Positions 31,400 through 42,307 of a DNA stretch of 64,000 bases are shown here, in pieces. Where the stretch lies: contig CM075102.1 of assembly GCA_037576195.1 (NCBI GenBank), forward strand, positions 25,168,745 to 25,232,744. The letters are read 5' to 3'. A program made the position numbers and the translations under genes. The stretch is from Phytoseiulus persimilis. Lineage: Eukaryota; Arthropoda; Arachnida; Mesostigmata; Phytoseiidae. Below the pieces are notes generated by a model, which saw only the letters and a list, made by a program, of their open reading frames with translations, was not told the origin of the DNA and ran no database searches. Numbering within the stretch: the stretch's first letter is position 1; every line of letters starts with the position of its first letter.

Positions 31400-34140
31400 G
31401 CTGGCTGGCCAGCTCGTTCCTCCGTAGGCTGCTTCGTACGTTTCAGAATCCTCCTTGTTGTATTCGTATCGTAGGAGACGAGCTGAGCTTGGGACTCGTG
31501 CCAGCCGGGCTGAGGAGCTCCGAGATGCCCAATGTCGCGGGGTCCTCAGCGAGGGGGCCCAGGTCTGAATCGAGGGACGACCGCGCGGGGAGGGGGTCGA
31601 TTCAGTGAGGACAGTCCTGGTCTGAAGAGCTAGTTAGCTCGGTTCCTCGATAACTCGCTTGTTATAAAGCTCGGTGGCTGTTGTCCATGTCGACGTAGTT
31701 TGAGCTGTGTGAGTTGCACTGGCAACGGCCATGGCTGCAGAGACACTATATGTATGTAGGCGACTCCGAAGCGCCCAAGGCTCCGATGCCTCTGGCAGCC
31801 GCTTTGAAAGTCCCAATTAGCAATAATCTAGTTTGAGATAGCCCTCTCCGCTCGTTGCCGACACGCTTTTGCTAGCTCGACTTTACAAAGTTTACGAACC
31901 AAACCAAACTCGAACGGAACCAGCATCCATCCACACGAGCGAAGCGTCTCCGTTCCTTACCGTTCTCCCGGGCAAGCATAGCTAAAAATTCCGTTCCTCT
32001 TAGGTTTCACAAGCTGCCAGCGTTGAACAACCCCAATCAAGGAGCATCGTTGAGACATACATAATTGGATCGGCACTAGGGTACTGGAGCGCTCCAACGC
32101 CTTTTCATGATTGGTGACCCACGACGCTCCACAAGAGCAGTTCCGACCGACACGACATGGGTCGAACGACTCCAGATCATGAAACCCATGTTGTCCCTGA
32201 ATCTCCAGAACGACTGAGCGGAGCTCCGGTGGGAGATTGCATCACGTCGAATCTCCCGTACGCAATGCAATCACGATTGCCGGCTCCGGAGGAGCCACTA
32301 AACGACGTCACTTCGGAGCTTCCGTCTCAGTAAACTATTCGAAAAGGTGCGGTGCCCTGGGCGGAATCCGCTCTCCGAGGGAGCCTAACGTATCAAGGAG
32401 AAGAAACCAAAATCTGAAATATGATCCCGGTTCTGCACACAATCGTTGATGCGGCGTGGGTTCGACGGCCATCTGAGCGCGGGACGTCATACAGTTCCAG
32501 CTAACAGAGCGAAAATTGGGAGACTTGCCTAGACGAAACGCTGTCGGTAATGAGACGGGTTCGGCTGAACACAGAACGCGTGCCTACGGATGCCTTCAGT
32601 CCGGAGACTGCGCCAGCGTCCCATCCAACCCAACGGCCGGCCGGTCGGCCGGCAAGCGGGGGAGGGGTATGGGGGGGAAGGGAGTGAGCGTCAGGGAAGC
32701 AAATTGCGTTTCTTGGGCCTTCAGACGGATGCGCCCCGAGGCCATGCGCGCCCAAGCCACCTCGATCCCTGATCTCCTATGCTATCCACTCCCGACGTTC
32801 ACCCGCTTACCCGACGATCCGTTTCTCCCGCTCGCGTTCGCTGCATCAATCCCTCGCGGAGGGGTCGACGGGGGAGGGGGGGACGAGGAGGGAGACGCCT
32901 GCGATCCAGTCGGCCTGACTTCCAGTCAGTCAGGAAGCCGGCGACTATTACCGAGCGCCGCGGGGGTCACACGCCGGCATCAAAATATGGATTCGCAGTC
33001 AGTTGTGTCCTTTCTTCTTTTCAATTTTCTTCACTCCCGCGAATCGCCTATTTCCGAACATACCCGCTCGCAGGTTGGCCTCGTTCCAGGGTTTCCCCAG
33101 TTGTAGTCGCCGCCCTTGTTGCACCGGTCAATGGTGCGGGTCGCTTCTCGGAGCAGCTTTCCAGGGAAGAAAAAATTGTCTCGTCCGAAAAGACTGCCCT
33201 GGATGTCACCGGTGTCCGGAGGCTCTGCCGGTTGTACTTGCCGGCGAGAGCGCCCACTCCGGGTCTGTCCTTCACAACGTCCGGATGACCTTCCGGGCCT
33301 TGAAGAGACGCAGAATTGACTTCGTTGTCGAACATTGCATCGGCCAGCAACATGCTGTAGTAATAGGTCTCTTGTAGTTCCATTAGCAGGAGGCCTGAGA
33401 ACGTCAGCGCGGGTTACATGTGCTGTGAACGACTTGCTGACTGACTGTCGGCTGGGCGTCGACTGACACATGCTCAAAGACTTGGCCGACGGACTTCTCG
33501 GCTCACTCAGGTTCCACTCAGACAGTCTCTCGCCGCCCAGAAGTGTCTACAGCCGAGTCGACCCCGTAGTCGCTCGTCGGCGAGCAAATCCATCTCTCGC
33601 CGAGCTTACCCACCTACTGGACAGGAGCTGGATAACCGGTTGATGGGCAGGGAGAGGAGGATATGAGCACCGCATCCAACAGCATCGCTCTCTGCTCGAA
33701 TGGATGTTGGTTAGACACGACGAAGTCGTTACTATCTAACTGGAAAATAATGAACGCTCAAATTGGGGCGGCAGCGGACACAGCGCCTCCTGGTGGGTCA
33801 GAACGGCACGCTCAATGACGACAGAAACCCGCCACTGCTTCTGAAGGTGCTGCGGCCGTTGAGAGTGCTTGGCGCGCTCTCGTTAGCGGACCGTCGACAC
33901 AGGTTACAGAGAGGAGGAAAACGACTGCTCAGCCTTTTCCTCGTCCGACCAGGCTTGTGGTTCCTCCGTCCCGCACAGTTTGCCATATTTGAATCAAGTG
34001 GCGTCGGCAGAAACAGCGGGAAACATTCATTCGCACGCAACCGATTGGCTCGCCGATTTCCATTCGAGATTCTATCGCGAAAGAACTAAGTCTGTTGCTC
34101 GCGGGGGACATCACCGGAAATGACGCTGAGAGAAAAGCGA
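31400..34140. other. no confident gene
   Basis: Long CpG-rich interval. Frames at 32516-33106 and 32779-33288 on the plus strand are long but rich in Gly, Pro and Arg from G-rich low-complexity DNA (32650-32680 and 32870-32890). I do not trust them. Confidence 0.3.
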
Positions 34141-34153
34141 CTCATCACCCTCG

Positions 34154-34192
34154 ATGCTTGAGGATGATGACACGAAACCCCAGGACATCGAA
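34154..34192 (+). CDS. 39-nt first coding exon of the 34.2 kb gene
   Basis: ATG at 34154 starts 13 codons, MLEDDDTKPQDIE, ending at donor GAA|GTAGATGG in phase 0. A 52-nt intron ending TTTCGTTCCCAATCTGTGGAG joins it in phase to 34245. Acidic start. No TATA box was seen upstream. Confidence 0.45.
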
Positions 34193-34244
34193 GTAGATGG
34201 CGTCAGCGAACTCGCGTCTGTGATTTCGTTCCCAATCTGTGGAG

Positions 34245-34598
34245 CGATCTCGAGAATCATTGGATTCGGAGCAAACACAAGATTCGAAGTATCAAGTCAT
34301 AACAACGGAAGTCCTCTTGAAGGTGGGACCCTCCGGATATGCGTTCACTCAGCTTGTTCATCTGGCGAAAGTTTGGGGGCGTTTCATGGACCGCGGCGAG
34401 GTCGATCCTCTCCGGGACCGGATCGATGGAAAGCGTCCTTGTGAGATGTGGGAGCAAAGAATGGGGCGGAAAGAATCACCGATAAGCGTTGGCTCGGAGA
34501 ATTCCACGGACTCGAACCGAAAATTCCTCTTCCTTTCCTCCTCTCTCGAAGCCTGCGGCCGGGAACAACCATTTCAGGTCCCTGATGCGGACGTCTAA
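34245..34598 (+). CDS. exon 2 of the 34.2 kb gene
   Basis: Phase 0 from the first exon. It reads RSRESLDSEQTQDSKYQVI, then VHLAKVWGRFMDRGEVDPL and KRPCEMWEQRMGRKESPIS, with a stop at 34596-34598. Hydrophilic and even in composition. An inner donor (CCTT|GTGAGATG near 34440) and a very pyrimidine-rich inner acceptor (CTTTCCTCCTCTCTCGAAG at about 34551) suggest an alternative splice that keeps the same frame. Family not recognised. Confidence 0.5.
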   Translation, partial: RSRESLDSEQTQDSKYQVITTEVLLKVGPSGYAFTQLVHLAKVWGRFMDRGEVDPLRDRIDGKRPCEMWEQRMGRKESPISVGSENSTDSNRKFLFLSSSLEACGREQPFQVPDADV

Positions 34599-35094
34599 AG
34601 ATCGCGTTCGTCGATCCTTCCTCGTCGGGGAGATCCAACTGAGAATGTCGGCTGGCGTTGCTACTACACTTCAAAACGCTCGTCCGGACGTCATGCGATA
34701 CTGTTTTCGGCCATGGTCCGGTAGAGCGGCACTCGAACCTCGGGGAGACGACGAGGACAGTCGGGGATCGCCGCGCTCACTTTCAACAACTTCAGGGATT
34801 TCGTTTTCCATGGCGGTTCAGAAACTGACGGATGGGATCCATGGGGCGTGGGAAGGAGGATCGCAAGCCCACAGACAGGGGTCAGCTTCGAGTGATCAGT
34901 GCCGAAACGGAATGCCTCATTCCACCTGTTGGAGTCGGAGAGTGATGAGAACTCAAGACCCACTGCTTCACTTTGCAGGCGATTCCAATGGATCAACCAT
35001 CATCCTCGCCAGAGAAAACGGCACATTTCGGCATTCAGCCCGGATTTCGGCTGTGAAATCGGACCTGGAGCGGATCTGTCGGATCTCCGAATAA
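34489..35094 (+). CDS. 201-codon overlapping plus-strand frame
   Basis: Open in a different frame from 34245-34598. It can be entered from the acceptor at about 34551 (AAG|CCT, phase 0). Ser/Arg/Gly-rich and hydrophilic (NNHFRSLMRTSKDRVRRSF, EPRGDDEDSRGSPRSLSTT, NGTFRHSARISAVKSDLER), stop at 35092-35094. It may be a 3' exon of the same gene if a phase-0 donor exists upstream. I found only weak ones. Confidence 0.4.
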   Translation: MARRIPRTRTENSSSFPPLSKPAAGNNHFRSLMRTSKDRVRRSFLVGEIQLRMSAGVATTLQNARPDVMRYCFRPWSGRAALEPRGDDEDSRGSPRSLSTTSGISFSMAVQKLTDGIHGAWEGGSQAHRQGSASSDQCRNGMPHSTCWSRRVMRTQDPLLHFAGDSNGSTIILARENGTFRHSARISAVKSDLERICRISE

Positions 35095-35099
35095 GAAAC

Positions 35100-36110
35100 G
35101 GGCATCCACGGGAAGGACATTTGAGCCGGGCGTCATAATGCGTCATAGTTTCGACAACCCGCTGACCCGAGACCCTTGACAATACATTCAAATATTCAAG
35201 TAATAGTTGACACCAACTGTTCCATGACTGTTCTGGATGATACGGTCTGACACTCCGTGCCGAGGGTACTCAGTCCCGCAAGACTTCCCCTGAGATCATC
35301 TGCTTTCCCGTCCGCTCTTCCCTCGGTGGAAATACTACGCCCGTGTCCAGAAACCACATGGCTATTGATTCTGCTCCGAGAGGAAGTTGGATGGACGCGG
35401 CGTAATTTCGGTTCAGCTTAAAAGCGTAAAAGAAAGTCCCGCACTCCAGGACTCTTGGGACGGGCGAGCGGGAGCGCGCCCGGTGAACAGTGGATCCAAT
35501 CCAGTTCCCCGACCGACGATGGAGAAATGGCGTGACCCTTCCACTTCAGACGCCTTCTTTCGTTCTTTCCTTCTTGAATATTTTGTTTCTCGAGAAAATC
35601 CTTCTCTCCGAACCAACGCCGTAGCTCGTTCCTCCCTGCCGGCCTCCCCGCACCATTCTCCTCTTAAAAGTGAATATAAAGCCTACGGCGCCTGCAACGG
35701 CTTGAGCAGAGGGGGCGGCGGAGGCAGCGGCCAACTTCACGTCAAAGTTTATACTGAAGTGTCTCGCGTCACGTTTGCAACGCAGCGAGACCATCTTCAC
35801 TTGCTCTGGATGTTTCGGCTGCGAAAGCAATATATGTCGACTCCTATTCTTTCCGCAAAGAGGGACCGACCGGCGCACTAGCCAGCCAAATATACCAGCG
35901 AACGAGGCTCGAACTTTCGCTTTCAGTGACTTCCACAATGATGTATGAGAGTATAATACATGTCTGACAGCCTGCCATGTCGGCAACTAGCGGCCTGTTG
36001 CTTCTTCTGAGTCCATATCTGTATTTTTTGTTCCGGCACACTCGCAAGACTTCGGTCAAAGCTTTCTGAGGGGAGTCCCAGTAAAAAGTCACTTTGGATT
36101 CGTCCTTGTT
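35100..36110. other. no confident gene
   Basis: Frames at 35387-35881 (plus) and 35546-35986 (minus) are open but have weak composition and no clear splice pair. Confidence 0.3.
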
Positions 36111-36112
36111 CC

Positions 36113-36478
36113 ATGTTAACGGTTGTGGAAGGAGCACGCTTGGCACAAAGACCGCCTGCTCATCGTAGCATCGGTTTTCAACGAGAGCCCAGGCGGAGGT
36201 ACGCTTGTGGTTATACGGCGGTTGCTCGCTCGTTTTTTCCTGGCTCGACTGGAAAACGACGGAACCCAGACAAAGCCCTCACAGATGAGTCGAGACGGTA
36301 TCGGAAACTACATATGGCAGGCCCGATGCAGACCTCGCCATTCCATTCGTTCCCCCAATTCCGCGACGGAATCTCTTATTATTTCGAAAAACGCTCGGAA
36401 TCGAAACATCTCAGAAATCTGACCGAACAGCGTCTTCCGACATTCTCCTCCGAGACTCATTGTTTTCGAAGTATTTGA
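36113..36478 (+). CDS. candidate 121-residue ATG frame
   Basis: ATG at 36113. Basic and hydrophilic product: SIGFQREPRRRYACGYTAV, STGKRRNPDKALTDESRRY, SKHLRNLTEQRLPTFSSET. Stop at 36476-36478. No signal peptide, no splice evidence, and family unknown. Confidence 0.35.
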   Translation: MLTVVEGARLAQRPPAHRSIGFQREPRRRYACGYTAVARSFFPGSTGKRRNPDKALTDESRRYRKLHMAGPMQTSPFHSFPQFRDGISYYFEKRSESKHLRNLTEQRLPTFSSETHCFRSI

Positions 36479-36561
36479 GCTGGTAGATCACTATCCCCTG
36501 CCCATCGGCCCTTCTCGCTTTCATTTTGATCTCACGATGAGAGGTTCTCGGAGATGATCCC

Positions 36562-36885
36562 ATGAAGACGGAGGAGGTTTCGTGCAAGATCTCGGGGACT
36601 GAAGGATTAACAAGGTTGACCGTGTCTATCTTAGGCATTTCCTTATACTCGTATATGAATAAAAGAGCCTGGAAAAAAAACGAGATGAACAAGAGCCGTG
36701 ACCGAAACTGTCAAGCGCTCCAGAGGGGAGTCTCTGCCGGAATTCGGGAGCCGAGGTCGGAGTTGAGAGTCACGGAATTCTCATGGCGAGCCGCCGTCAG
36801 TTTCGGCAGTGTTTTTAGGCAGCTTTGCTTGCCTCGAATTGAACGACGTCAGGCCGCGGATCACAGAACGCGGACGGACGGCTGA
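36562..36885 (+). CDS. candidate 107-residue ATG frame (strand uncertain)
   Basis: ATG at 36562. Reads MKTEEVSCKISGTEGLTRL, RAWKKNEMNKSRDRNCQAL, REPRSELRVTEFSWRAAVS. The minus strand over 36411-36692 is also open and hydrophilic (HETSSVFMGSSPRTSHREI), so strand is uncertain. AATAAA within it (about 36658) could instead be a poly(A) signal. Confidence 0.3.
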   Translation: MKTEEVSCKISGTEGLTRLTVSILGISLYSYMNKRAWKKNEMNKSRDRNCQALQRGVSAGIREPRSELRVTEFSWRAAVSFGSVFRQLCLPRIERRQAADHRTRTDG

Positions 36886-37721
36886 TCGGTGGGTCGGGGG
36901 ACTCACGCTCAGACTGCTGGCTTCGCAGTCAGGCGAGCTCTTGGCTACCAGGCTACCTGGCTAGCTCTCTGGCGACGAATCCCAGCAGGCTCTTAAACTC
37001 AAATAAATCACAAACTCCACCCTTCTCTATGAGGGGCTCCGCCGACGCTTGCTTCCGCTCAACTTGACTTTCCCGCCAAAATAGTTTGACACGATGTCTC
37101 AACAGAAAAACAGCTGTTCGAACAGTCAGGAATTTGATCACTAAATGTTCAACTTAACGTCTAAATTGAAACTTCCCGTGAAGCTCTCCCCTTTTGGCTT
37201 CGTCTTCGAATGGATAACATGCTCCAGCAGACAGTTTCTCAGGAATTCAGGACGCGTCAGATCGGCCTTCTTCGATTGAGGATACTCATTGCTGTACGTA
37301 ACCCAACTGAGTTTTCAAGTCTCTGAAATCGGGTTCATGTATTGGACTGGAACGAGCAAGAAGAGTCAAGGTTCAAGCTTCGCTGATGACGTTAGAATGA
37401 CCCGAATTCCACCGAACTCCGCTTGCGGGGGGACATTCCACAAAATACCCAAAAGCTCCAACATCTATCCCCATGTTTTCAACGGAGGTTGTTCTGTCGC
37501 TGGAGAAGAGGGGATAATTGTATTTTGTACAATTGCCAGGCATATTCGCGCGTCGTGAACCTAACTGGCTCATTGTTCCATTGATCTGTTCTGAGGAACG
37601 CTTCACTCTCCCATTCGCTTACACCTTTGAATATGACGTCATCAATATCGGAAAAAGCCTGTCTTGGCGCAAGCTTCGCCTGCAGGGCTCAAGTTCCACT
37701 TTGGGAAAGAATCTGAGAGTC

Positions 37722-37898
37722 CTATTTCGGCACGCTCGAGGCTCGGTTAGCTGTTTGCAGAAGGCGTTCGTAAACGTTTCTATGGGCTCGTAAGTAAGGA
37801 TCAAATAGCATTGTGCTAAACGGAGCGTTGTCCCATTTTGGCCACATGTCGTCGTTCACCATTTGCTCCACGGCTTTCGTCCACGTCTGGGCTGCTAG
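37722..37898 (-). CDS. terminal exon after an excellent acceptor
   Basis: The minus-strand tract CCGTTCTCCTCCCTCTCCAG directly precedes 58 codons in phase 0. It reads LAAQTWTKAVEQMVNDDMW, PKWDNAPFSTMLFDPYLRA and HRNVYERLLQTANRASSVP, with a stop at 37722-37724. The spacing of Trp, Leu, Phe and charged residues looks like a folded helical domain end. I could not place the family. RGS-like and globin-like readings were considered and not supported. A phase-compatible upstream mini-exon lies at 38077-38117. Confidence 0.55.
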   Translation of the reverse strand, partial: LAAQTWTKAVEQMVNDDMWPKWDNAPFSTMLFDPYLRAHRNVYERLLQTANRASSVPK

Positions 37899-38076
37899 CT
37901 GGAGAGGGAGGAGAACGGAGGATGCTCCCTTCCCGAGAAGAAATTTCCCCCTCCAAGAGAGGAAGCTAAGACAGGCGGACCATCTCTCGCTCGTTGACAA
38001 TTCCAATTTCTTTGATGGTCGAAATTAGCTCTCTGCGAACCTGCTAGGTTCCCTCGGAGGACACATAAACACACAC

Positions 38077-38117
38077 CGACCGAGCCACCCCAACCATCAG
38101 CAAGCCATCAAACGAAC
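38077..38117 (-). CDS. possible 41-nt exon upstream of 37722-37898
   Basis: The acceptor CTCTGATTTTTGTTTCCTAG is strong, and the donor TCG|GTGTGTG is acceptable. It reads SFDGLLMVGVARS, entering after two bases and leaving in phase 0, which matches the next exon. Confidence 0.35.
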
Positions 38118-38170
38118 CTAGGAAACAAAAATCAGAGCACATGTCAAGTCGTACAGGCTCAACCAATATT

Positions 38171-38815
38171 TCAGTCCACTATTAGCAGGCGGTGCCGGGC
38201 ATGGTATCCATTAAGAGGTTTGTCTTCCGCTGCACAAACAGCATAGATCCAATTGGGGGGGGGAGTAGAGGCTTTCGCAGGTTTCGCCGCAACCAAAGGG
38301 AGACTCGCTCCCGGATCTCCGTCCGCGGAACTCCATCTGAATTCAGACCAAGGGTTCAGAAGTTCCTCGATCACATCAGCTAGTACGAGATGTAGAGCCA
38401 TAACACAGAATGGCGACCGCAGAAACTCGATGATATTGCGCAGCAGGATTGATCCACATCGCAATATAACGGTGGGATGCCCTTTAACTAATGAGAAGAC
38501 CAATAGGAAAATCAATGGCAGAAAAGCAATAAGAGCTGAATCAATATCTTTACTCCAACCCTCGCGTTTGAAACGAATGAAGCTCGGGGCCAGCCGGCGT
38601 TTTTCGCAGAACACTCCGGAGCAGCTTGCACTCTCCCACCTCTTCCGCGTGTTACACTCTACGTCGTTCTGATGGAGAGAGAATCTGCATATTTCATATG
38701 GTGCGCTATCTCTCCCACGTCGGAGTTCCGGTAGATTACACCCTATGGTTGTATTATCGGAATGGCGGCGCACATTAGAGCCGGCCAGAATGAACTTAAT
38801 GTAATGTGCAATCAT
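38171..38815 (-). CDS. 214-codon minus-strand frame with a possible 66-nt intron
   Basis: One of the longest frames of the window. It contains a hydrophobic run that is really an intron-like stretch: GGA|GTAAAG at its start, CTTCTCATTAG| at its end, 66 nt, so splicing keeps the frame. After removal, the product has a basic Cys-containing part (SGVFCEKRRLAPSFIRFKR) and IIEFLRSPFCVMALHLVLA. It overlaps a 10-base G run near its 3' part. Family unknown, and the plus strand is open too. Confidence 0.35.
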   Translation of the reverse strand: MIAHYIKFILAGSNVRRHSDNTTIGCNLPELRRGRDSAPYEICRFSLHQNDVECNTRKRWESASCSGVFCEKRRLAPSFIRFKREGWSKDIDSALIAFLPLIFLLVFSLVKGHPTVILRCGSILLRNIIEFLRSPFCVMALHLVLADVIEELLNPWSEFRWSSADGDPGASLPLVAAKPAKASTPPPNWIYAVCAAEDKPLNGYHARHRLLIVD

Positions 38816-38894
38816 TTTAACTATAGCCTTCCGTCGGCTCCTATAGTTGGCTGTGAGCTGGTCTGCCCGTCAATTCCCGGACCAATTGAATGAT

Positions 38895-39368
38895 TCACTC
38901 TAGACGGATTTCTTCGCTTTGGACGCTTATCCGGGAATTTTTATTTCTGCCGGTTCGCCTCGTCACAAGCTCGTCGACATCGCCCTCTGCGGGTCGAGTC
39001 CAAACCTCGCTGACGAATATTGGCTCAAGCAGCTCGCGAAGCTCCCAGCTCACAAGAAGGCTATTCCGGCAGTGAGGTAGACCGAAGTGTAAGACAATGA
39101 GGAGCTCTGCAGAGGCGACGAAAGAAATGCTAACGACGTTGCCGTCGACTGCCGCGTTAATAATTCCTTTGTCCATTTCGTTGTCGGTCAACACCCGGGG
39201 GGAGCAAGTTCTCAGGCTTGAGAGACTCGACCAGTCAGCATCAGGTCCAGATAGGCTGATTCGTTTCCGACCCGCCGCAACAGGTTCAGAATTCTCCGCC
39301 GCCCTAAATGACGATGAACGCGAAAATCTCAAACAGTTCAGCGGCCGAACGTTTCTTGTGTGCCACAT
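38895..39368 (-). CDS. 157-codon minus-strand frame
   Basis: Reads VLTDNEMDKGIINAAVDGN, SWELRELLEPIFVSEVWTR and GDVDELVTRRTGRNKNSRI, stop at 38895-38897. The centre has an intron-like signal pair (GTCGCCTCTGCAG| and CTT|GTGAGC) that would change the reading of about 50 nt, so the exact structure is open. No family recognised. Confidence 0.35.
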   Translation of the reverse strand: MWHTRNVRPLNCLRFSRSSSFRAAENSEPVAAGRKRISLSGPDADWSSLSSLRTCSPRVLTDNEMDKGIINAAVDGNVVSISFVASAELLIVLHFGLPHCRNSLLVSWELRELLEPIFVSEVWTRPAEGDVDELVTRRTGRNKNSRISVQSEEIRLE

Positions 39369-39729
39369 AGCTCTTCAAGTTCTTTTGAGGTGTATATGCT
39401 GGCTCCTTGTTTCTGAATTGAACATCTTATGGACGACGTTCAGTTTTCGTCTTTGATCCCCTCTGATCGGTTCTCAATGCCTCGTACTTCATTCCAAGTT
39501 GTCGCAAGTCCCCTTCGATCTCCCGCCTCAATCTCGAGGCTCCTTGGCTGTATTTCAGGACACTTAGAGGACAAGTCTCGATTTCTCGGAGGCTGGATTT
39601 AACGGAGCACATCCCACTCGGATGGAAATCGCAAGCTCTTTGAAGTCTTCGTTTCGGGACAGATGATGATATGGATTTCGCTGTGCATCGGCAGAAATCA
39701 TTCTCATCCGCTGGAAATGCCGTTTCAAC

Positions 39730-40302
39730 ATGATTTTCCGCTTAGTTTTCGGAATCGTCGTTGGGTTTGGCTTCGGCCTGTCTACCGTCTGGTTCAAAAG
39801 GTGTTGTGCTCTGCTTCTTTTCCCGCCGGCTCAATCGCGAAACTTTGCGAGCTGCAGAGCTGAGGCCGACCTCAACCGGAGTCGTTGTGCATTTTCGTTT
39901 CGTTCGTCTTCCTCGGCGAGGCCAAGGCTGACAGCAATCTCGTCAGATCTTCCGAAGGCACAATCGAAGCTATTGTCGTGCTGGCGAATTATTCACAGGG
40001 TCACACACACCCGCGCGCGTGCAAACTCGCTCCCACTCACTCGCTTGGTTTTGGAAGAAGAAGCACCGACTGCAGCTCACCTCAGTCAAAGCGGTTCGGA
40101 GCTTCCTCCATTGACAGACTATGTCTGCGAACCATCGCCGTCCCCTCTCTCTCTCTATCTCCGCCTCCGCTCTGACTATACTTTTCGCTATTTCGCCCTC
40201 ACTGCCTGGTTTCCTGAGGATCTGAGTGCGCCTCCTTTATCTCGATTGTTTGAGGATTCCGGTCTCGACGGGCTCGCTCGACTCGGATCCTACGCGCAAT
40301 AG
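39730..40302 (+). CDS. 190-codon plus-strand ATG frame with hydrophobic N-terminus
   Basis: ATG at 39730. The first 22 residues (MIFRLVFGIVVGFGFGLST) could be a signal anchor. The rest is Ser/Leu/Pro-rich and ends FEDSGLDGLARLGSYAQ, stop at 40300-40302. The composition is partly that of a reverse-strand shadow, so it is a moderate candidate only. Confidence 0.3.
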   Translation: MIFRLVFGIVVGFGFGLSTVWFKRCCALLLFPPAQSRNFASCRAEADLNRSRCAFSFRSSSSARPRLTAISSDLPKAQSKLLSCWRIIHRVTHTRARANSLPLTRLVLEEEAPTAAHLSQSGSELPPLTDYVCEPSPSPLSLYLRLRSDYTFRYFALTAWFPEDLSAPPLSRLFEDSGLDGLARLGSYAQ

Positions 40303-40676
40303 TCCTCTCGTAACATTTACGATAGTTGACATGACAGTAAACCGAATTTGCTCACTACAATGTGTTGAGCTCTTTGTGCGCAACGTCTCCGGAGGAAGTT
40401 TGTCGTATTAAATCTATCTATTATATACAGTAGGGAGGAAACTGCTTTTCCATTGACCGATGCGCCCTCTACCTCTGTCGCCGAGAACTCAAGCTGCCAG
40501 AAAGCCGGTCTCTATCATCTCTCAAATCACGAGCTTGCTCTCTGTACCCACGTCCCTCTACCGCATGGGATTTCTGCACAGCCACGGTGATACGATTTGT
40601 TTCGGAACGTCTTTGTTAAGCGTTCGAGGGCACTTCAACGATTCCTCAACGAAATCATTTCCGACGCAGAGTGCGC

Positions 40677-40958
40677 TCACTCAGAGCCTTGCTCAGAGCG
40701 ACTGGCGACATTTTCGTTCGCCTCAGGAAACATCCGAAACCATTGGATTGCAGGACTTATAAATGGACGCTGAGTCGCAGTTATTGGGTCGCCGTTACTG
40801 ATATCCACTGCGTGGGCTAGTTCACATCCGTCTTCCGGAGGACTTGGCATCGAACGTTTGACTGTCACGACTTCAAGAGGTCTAATCTCCTCCAGCAGTC
40901 GCGCTTCGTCCTTCAGCGAGGGGCGCCTTCGGCCGAGAGGATTCTCCGCAAAGATCAT
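40677..40958 (-). CDS. 93-residue minus-strand ATG frame
   Basis: ATG at 40956-40958. Hydrophilic and convincing composition: MIFAENPLGRRRPSLKDEA, RLLEEIRPLEVVTVKRSMP, EDGCELAHAVDISNGDPIT, then a Glu/Ser-rich tail. A possible donor ATCA|GTAACGG lies inside. No homolog recognised. Confidence 0.45.
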   Translation of the reverse strand: MIFAENPLGRRRPSLKDEARLLEEIRPLEVVTVKRSMPSPPEDGCELAHAVDISNGDPITATQRPFISPAIQWFRMFPEANENVASRSEQGSE

Positions 40959-41144
40959 CGCGTGCAGTCACTTCCGAGCTCCGGTGTTTGAGGTAATAGA
41001 TTTCATGCATCACTTGGTCGCAAGCTCGGCTATCGCCGTGCTTACTGCATGATGCTCCGTTCGGCTGTTTGCGGCGCTACACTCGGAAGGGGATGGGATG
41101 CTAAGCAAGAGAGGAACCCACACGAGGAGGGTTCGGGAGCGGAT

Positions 41145-41165
41145 GGGGGGGGGGGGGGGGGGGGG
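41145..41165 (+). repeat. homopolymer run of 21 G
   Basis: Uninterrupted G run inside a G-rich stretch (41130-41170). Its length is likely variable and error-prone in assembly. It could form a quadruplex. Confidence 0.9.
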
Positions 41166-41693
41166 CAGCCAAAAAGGATGACGCGAATGTTAGGGGCAGT
41201 GTTCGGGCGAAATATCAATTATGATACTGACTGAGTAGGAGAGTGACTGAGCAGTCGAGTGTATTGGCCAAGAAGGATAATTTGATGCATCGCGCGTCTC
41301 CCCTCTCCTCTGGATGGAGCACTCCTTCGGGACCCGACGGATACTCGACGACCGCTGCCGTTCCGCGGCCGCTAACCAATGGAAGAGGCGAGTAACCAAC
41401 TTGCCAAGATCGGCCGAGCCGACGCAGCGACCATGAGCGAAGATCAGGTTGAAGCCCGAGCGATTTTTTCAATATCGCTGCACGAGCGAACGATGCACGC
41501 ACCCATGACGTGGCCGTAGACGAATCTTCTCTGGGGCGGCACGGGGTGGGGATGGAACTCATGCCTCTTTCGAGCCTGTCTCAGGGAATCTCGTTTCCTC
41601 CTGCTTCCCGACTTTGCAGCTCGTTTCCGATCAATCCCGACTCTAAACTCTTCCTAATTTCTCATCCCACACCCTTTCGACCGATTCGGTACA

Positions 41694-41740
41694 ATGGTCC
41701 CTGAAACCCAAACAAGTGCAGAAGGAGGCCGAAACCTGTC
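41694..41740 (+). CDS. candidate first coding exon
   Basis: ATG at 41694, with purines around it, opens MVPETQTSAEGGRNLS and ends at TC|GTAAGTCA, a consensus donor in phase 2. The 5' side is pyrimidine-rich with no acceptor, as expected of a leader. The next exon was not identified. Confidence 0.35.
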
Positions 41741-41982
41741 GTAAGTCATGGGCCAGCCGCTCTGACGGCAACCTTGGAGAAAACAGGAAGCCTTCGTCAG
41801 GAGACGCCTCGAGCGTTCAATTCGAAACAGCTTAAAGGAATTTCCGACAAAAGTCGTACGCTTTTTTGGAAAATAGGAGGGAAATTTTCGAGATCCGAGA
41901 GACTGATTGTTTCTGCTGTAACCTAGTTACCTCTCGAACGTCGATTTCGGAAGTCGTCGTGCACGTCGGGCGGTTGCCGGCT

Positions 41983-42012
41983 CGTTCGTTCGTTCGTTCG
42001 CCCGCTCGCTCG
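41983..42012 (+). repeat. short GTTC/GCTC tetranucleotide run
   Basis: Tandem GTTC units passing into GCTC units. Confidence 0.7.
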
Positions 42013-42307
42013 CAAGGACAGAAACATCGAGAAGGAAAGAGAGACGGAACTTTCTGATACAAACTCGAACGATGCCCGCTCGGTTGACTTCCCTGCTCGG
42101 CAGGAGGAACGCTCAACGAGAATTCGATCCACCAGATCAACTTTCTCCGTTAGGAGCCTCCACACCAGCTTGATGGTTCTACCGTTGTTCTCGGTCCGGC
42201 TTCCATCCGGTCAGGCCGTCTACAAATTTCATCAGCTTCCCCGGTTTCGGTGGTTTTCTTCTCCGCTGGGCTTATCTCTCACCTAACCGTACTCGAATTT
42301 CTTTTCA

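Noticed and set aside
32516..33288. Long plus-strand frames of 169-196 codons
   Set aside because: Gly/Arg/Pro-rich products of G-rich low-complexity DNA without splice support.
37722..37898. RGS or globin domain end
   Set aside because: Only general helical spacing. None of the diagnostic residues of either family are present.
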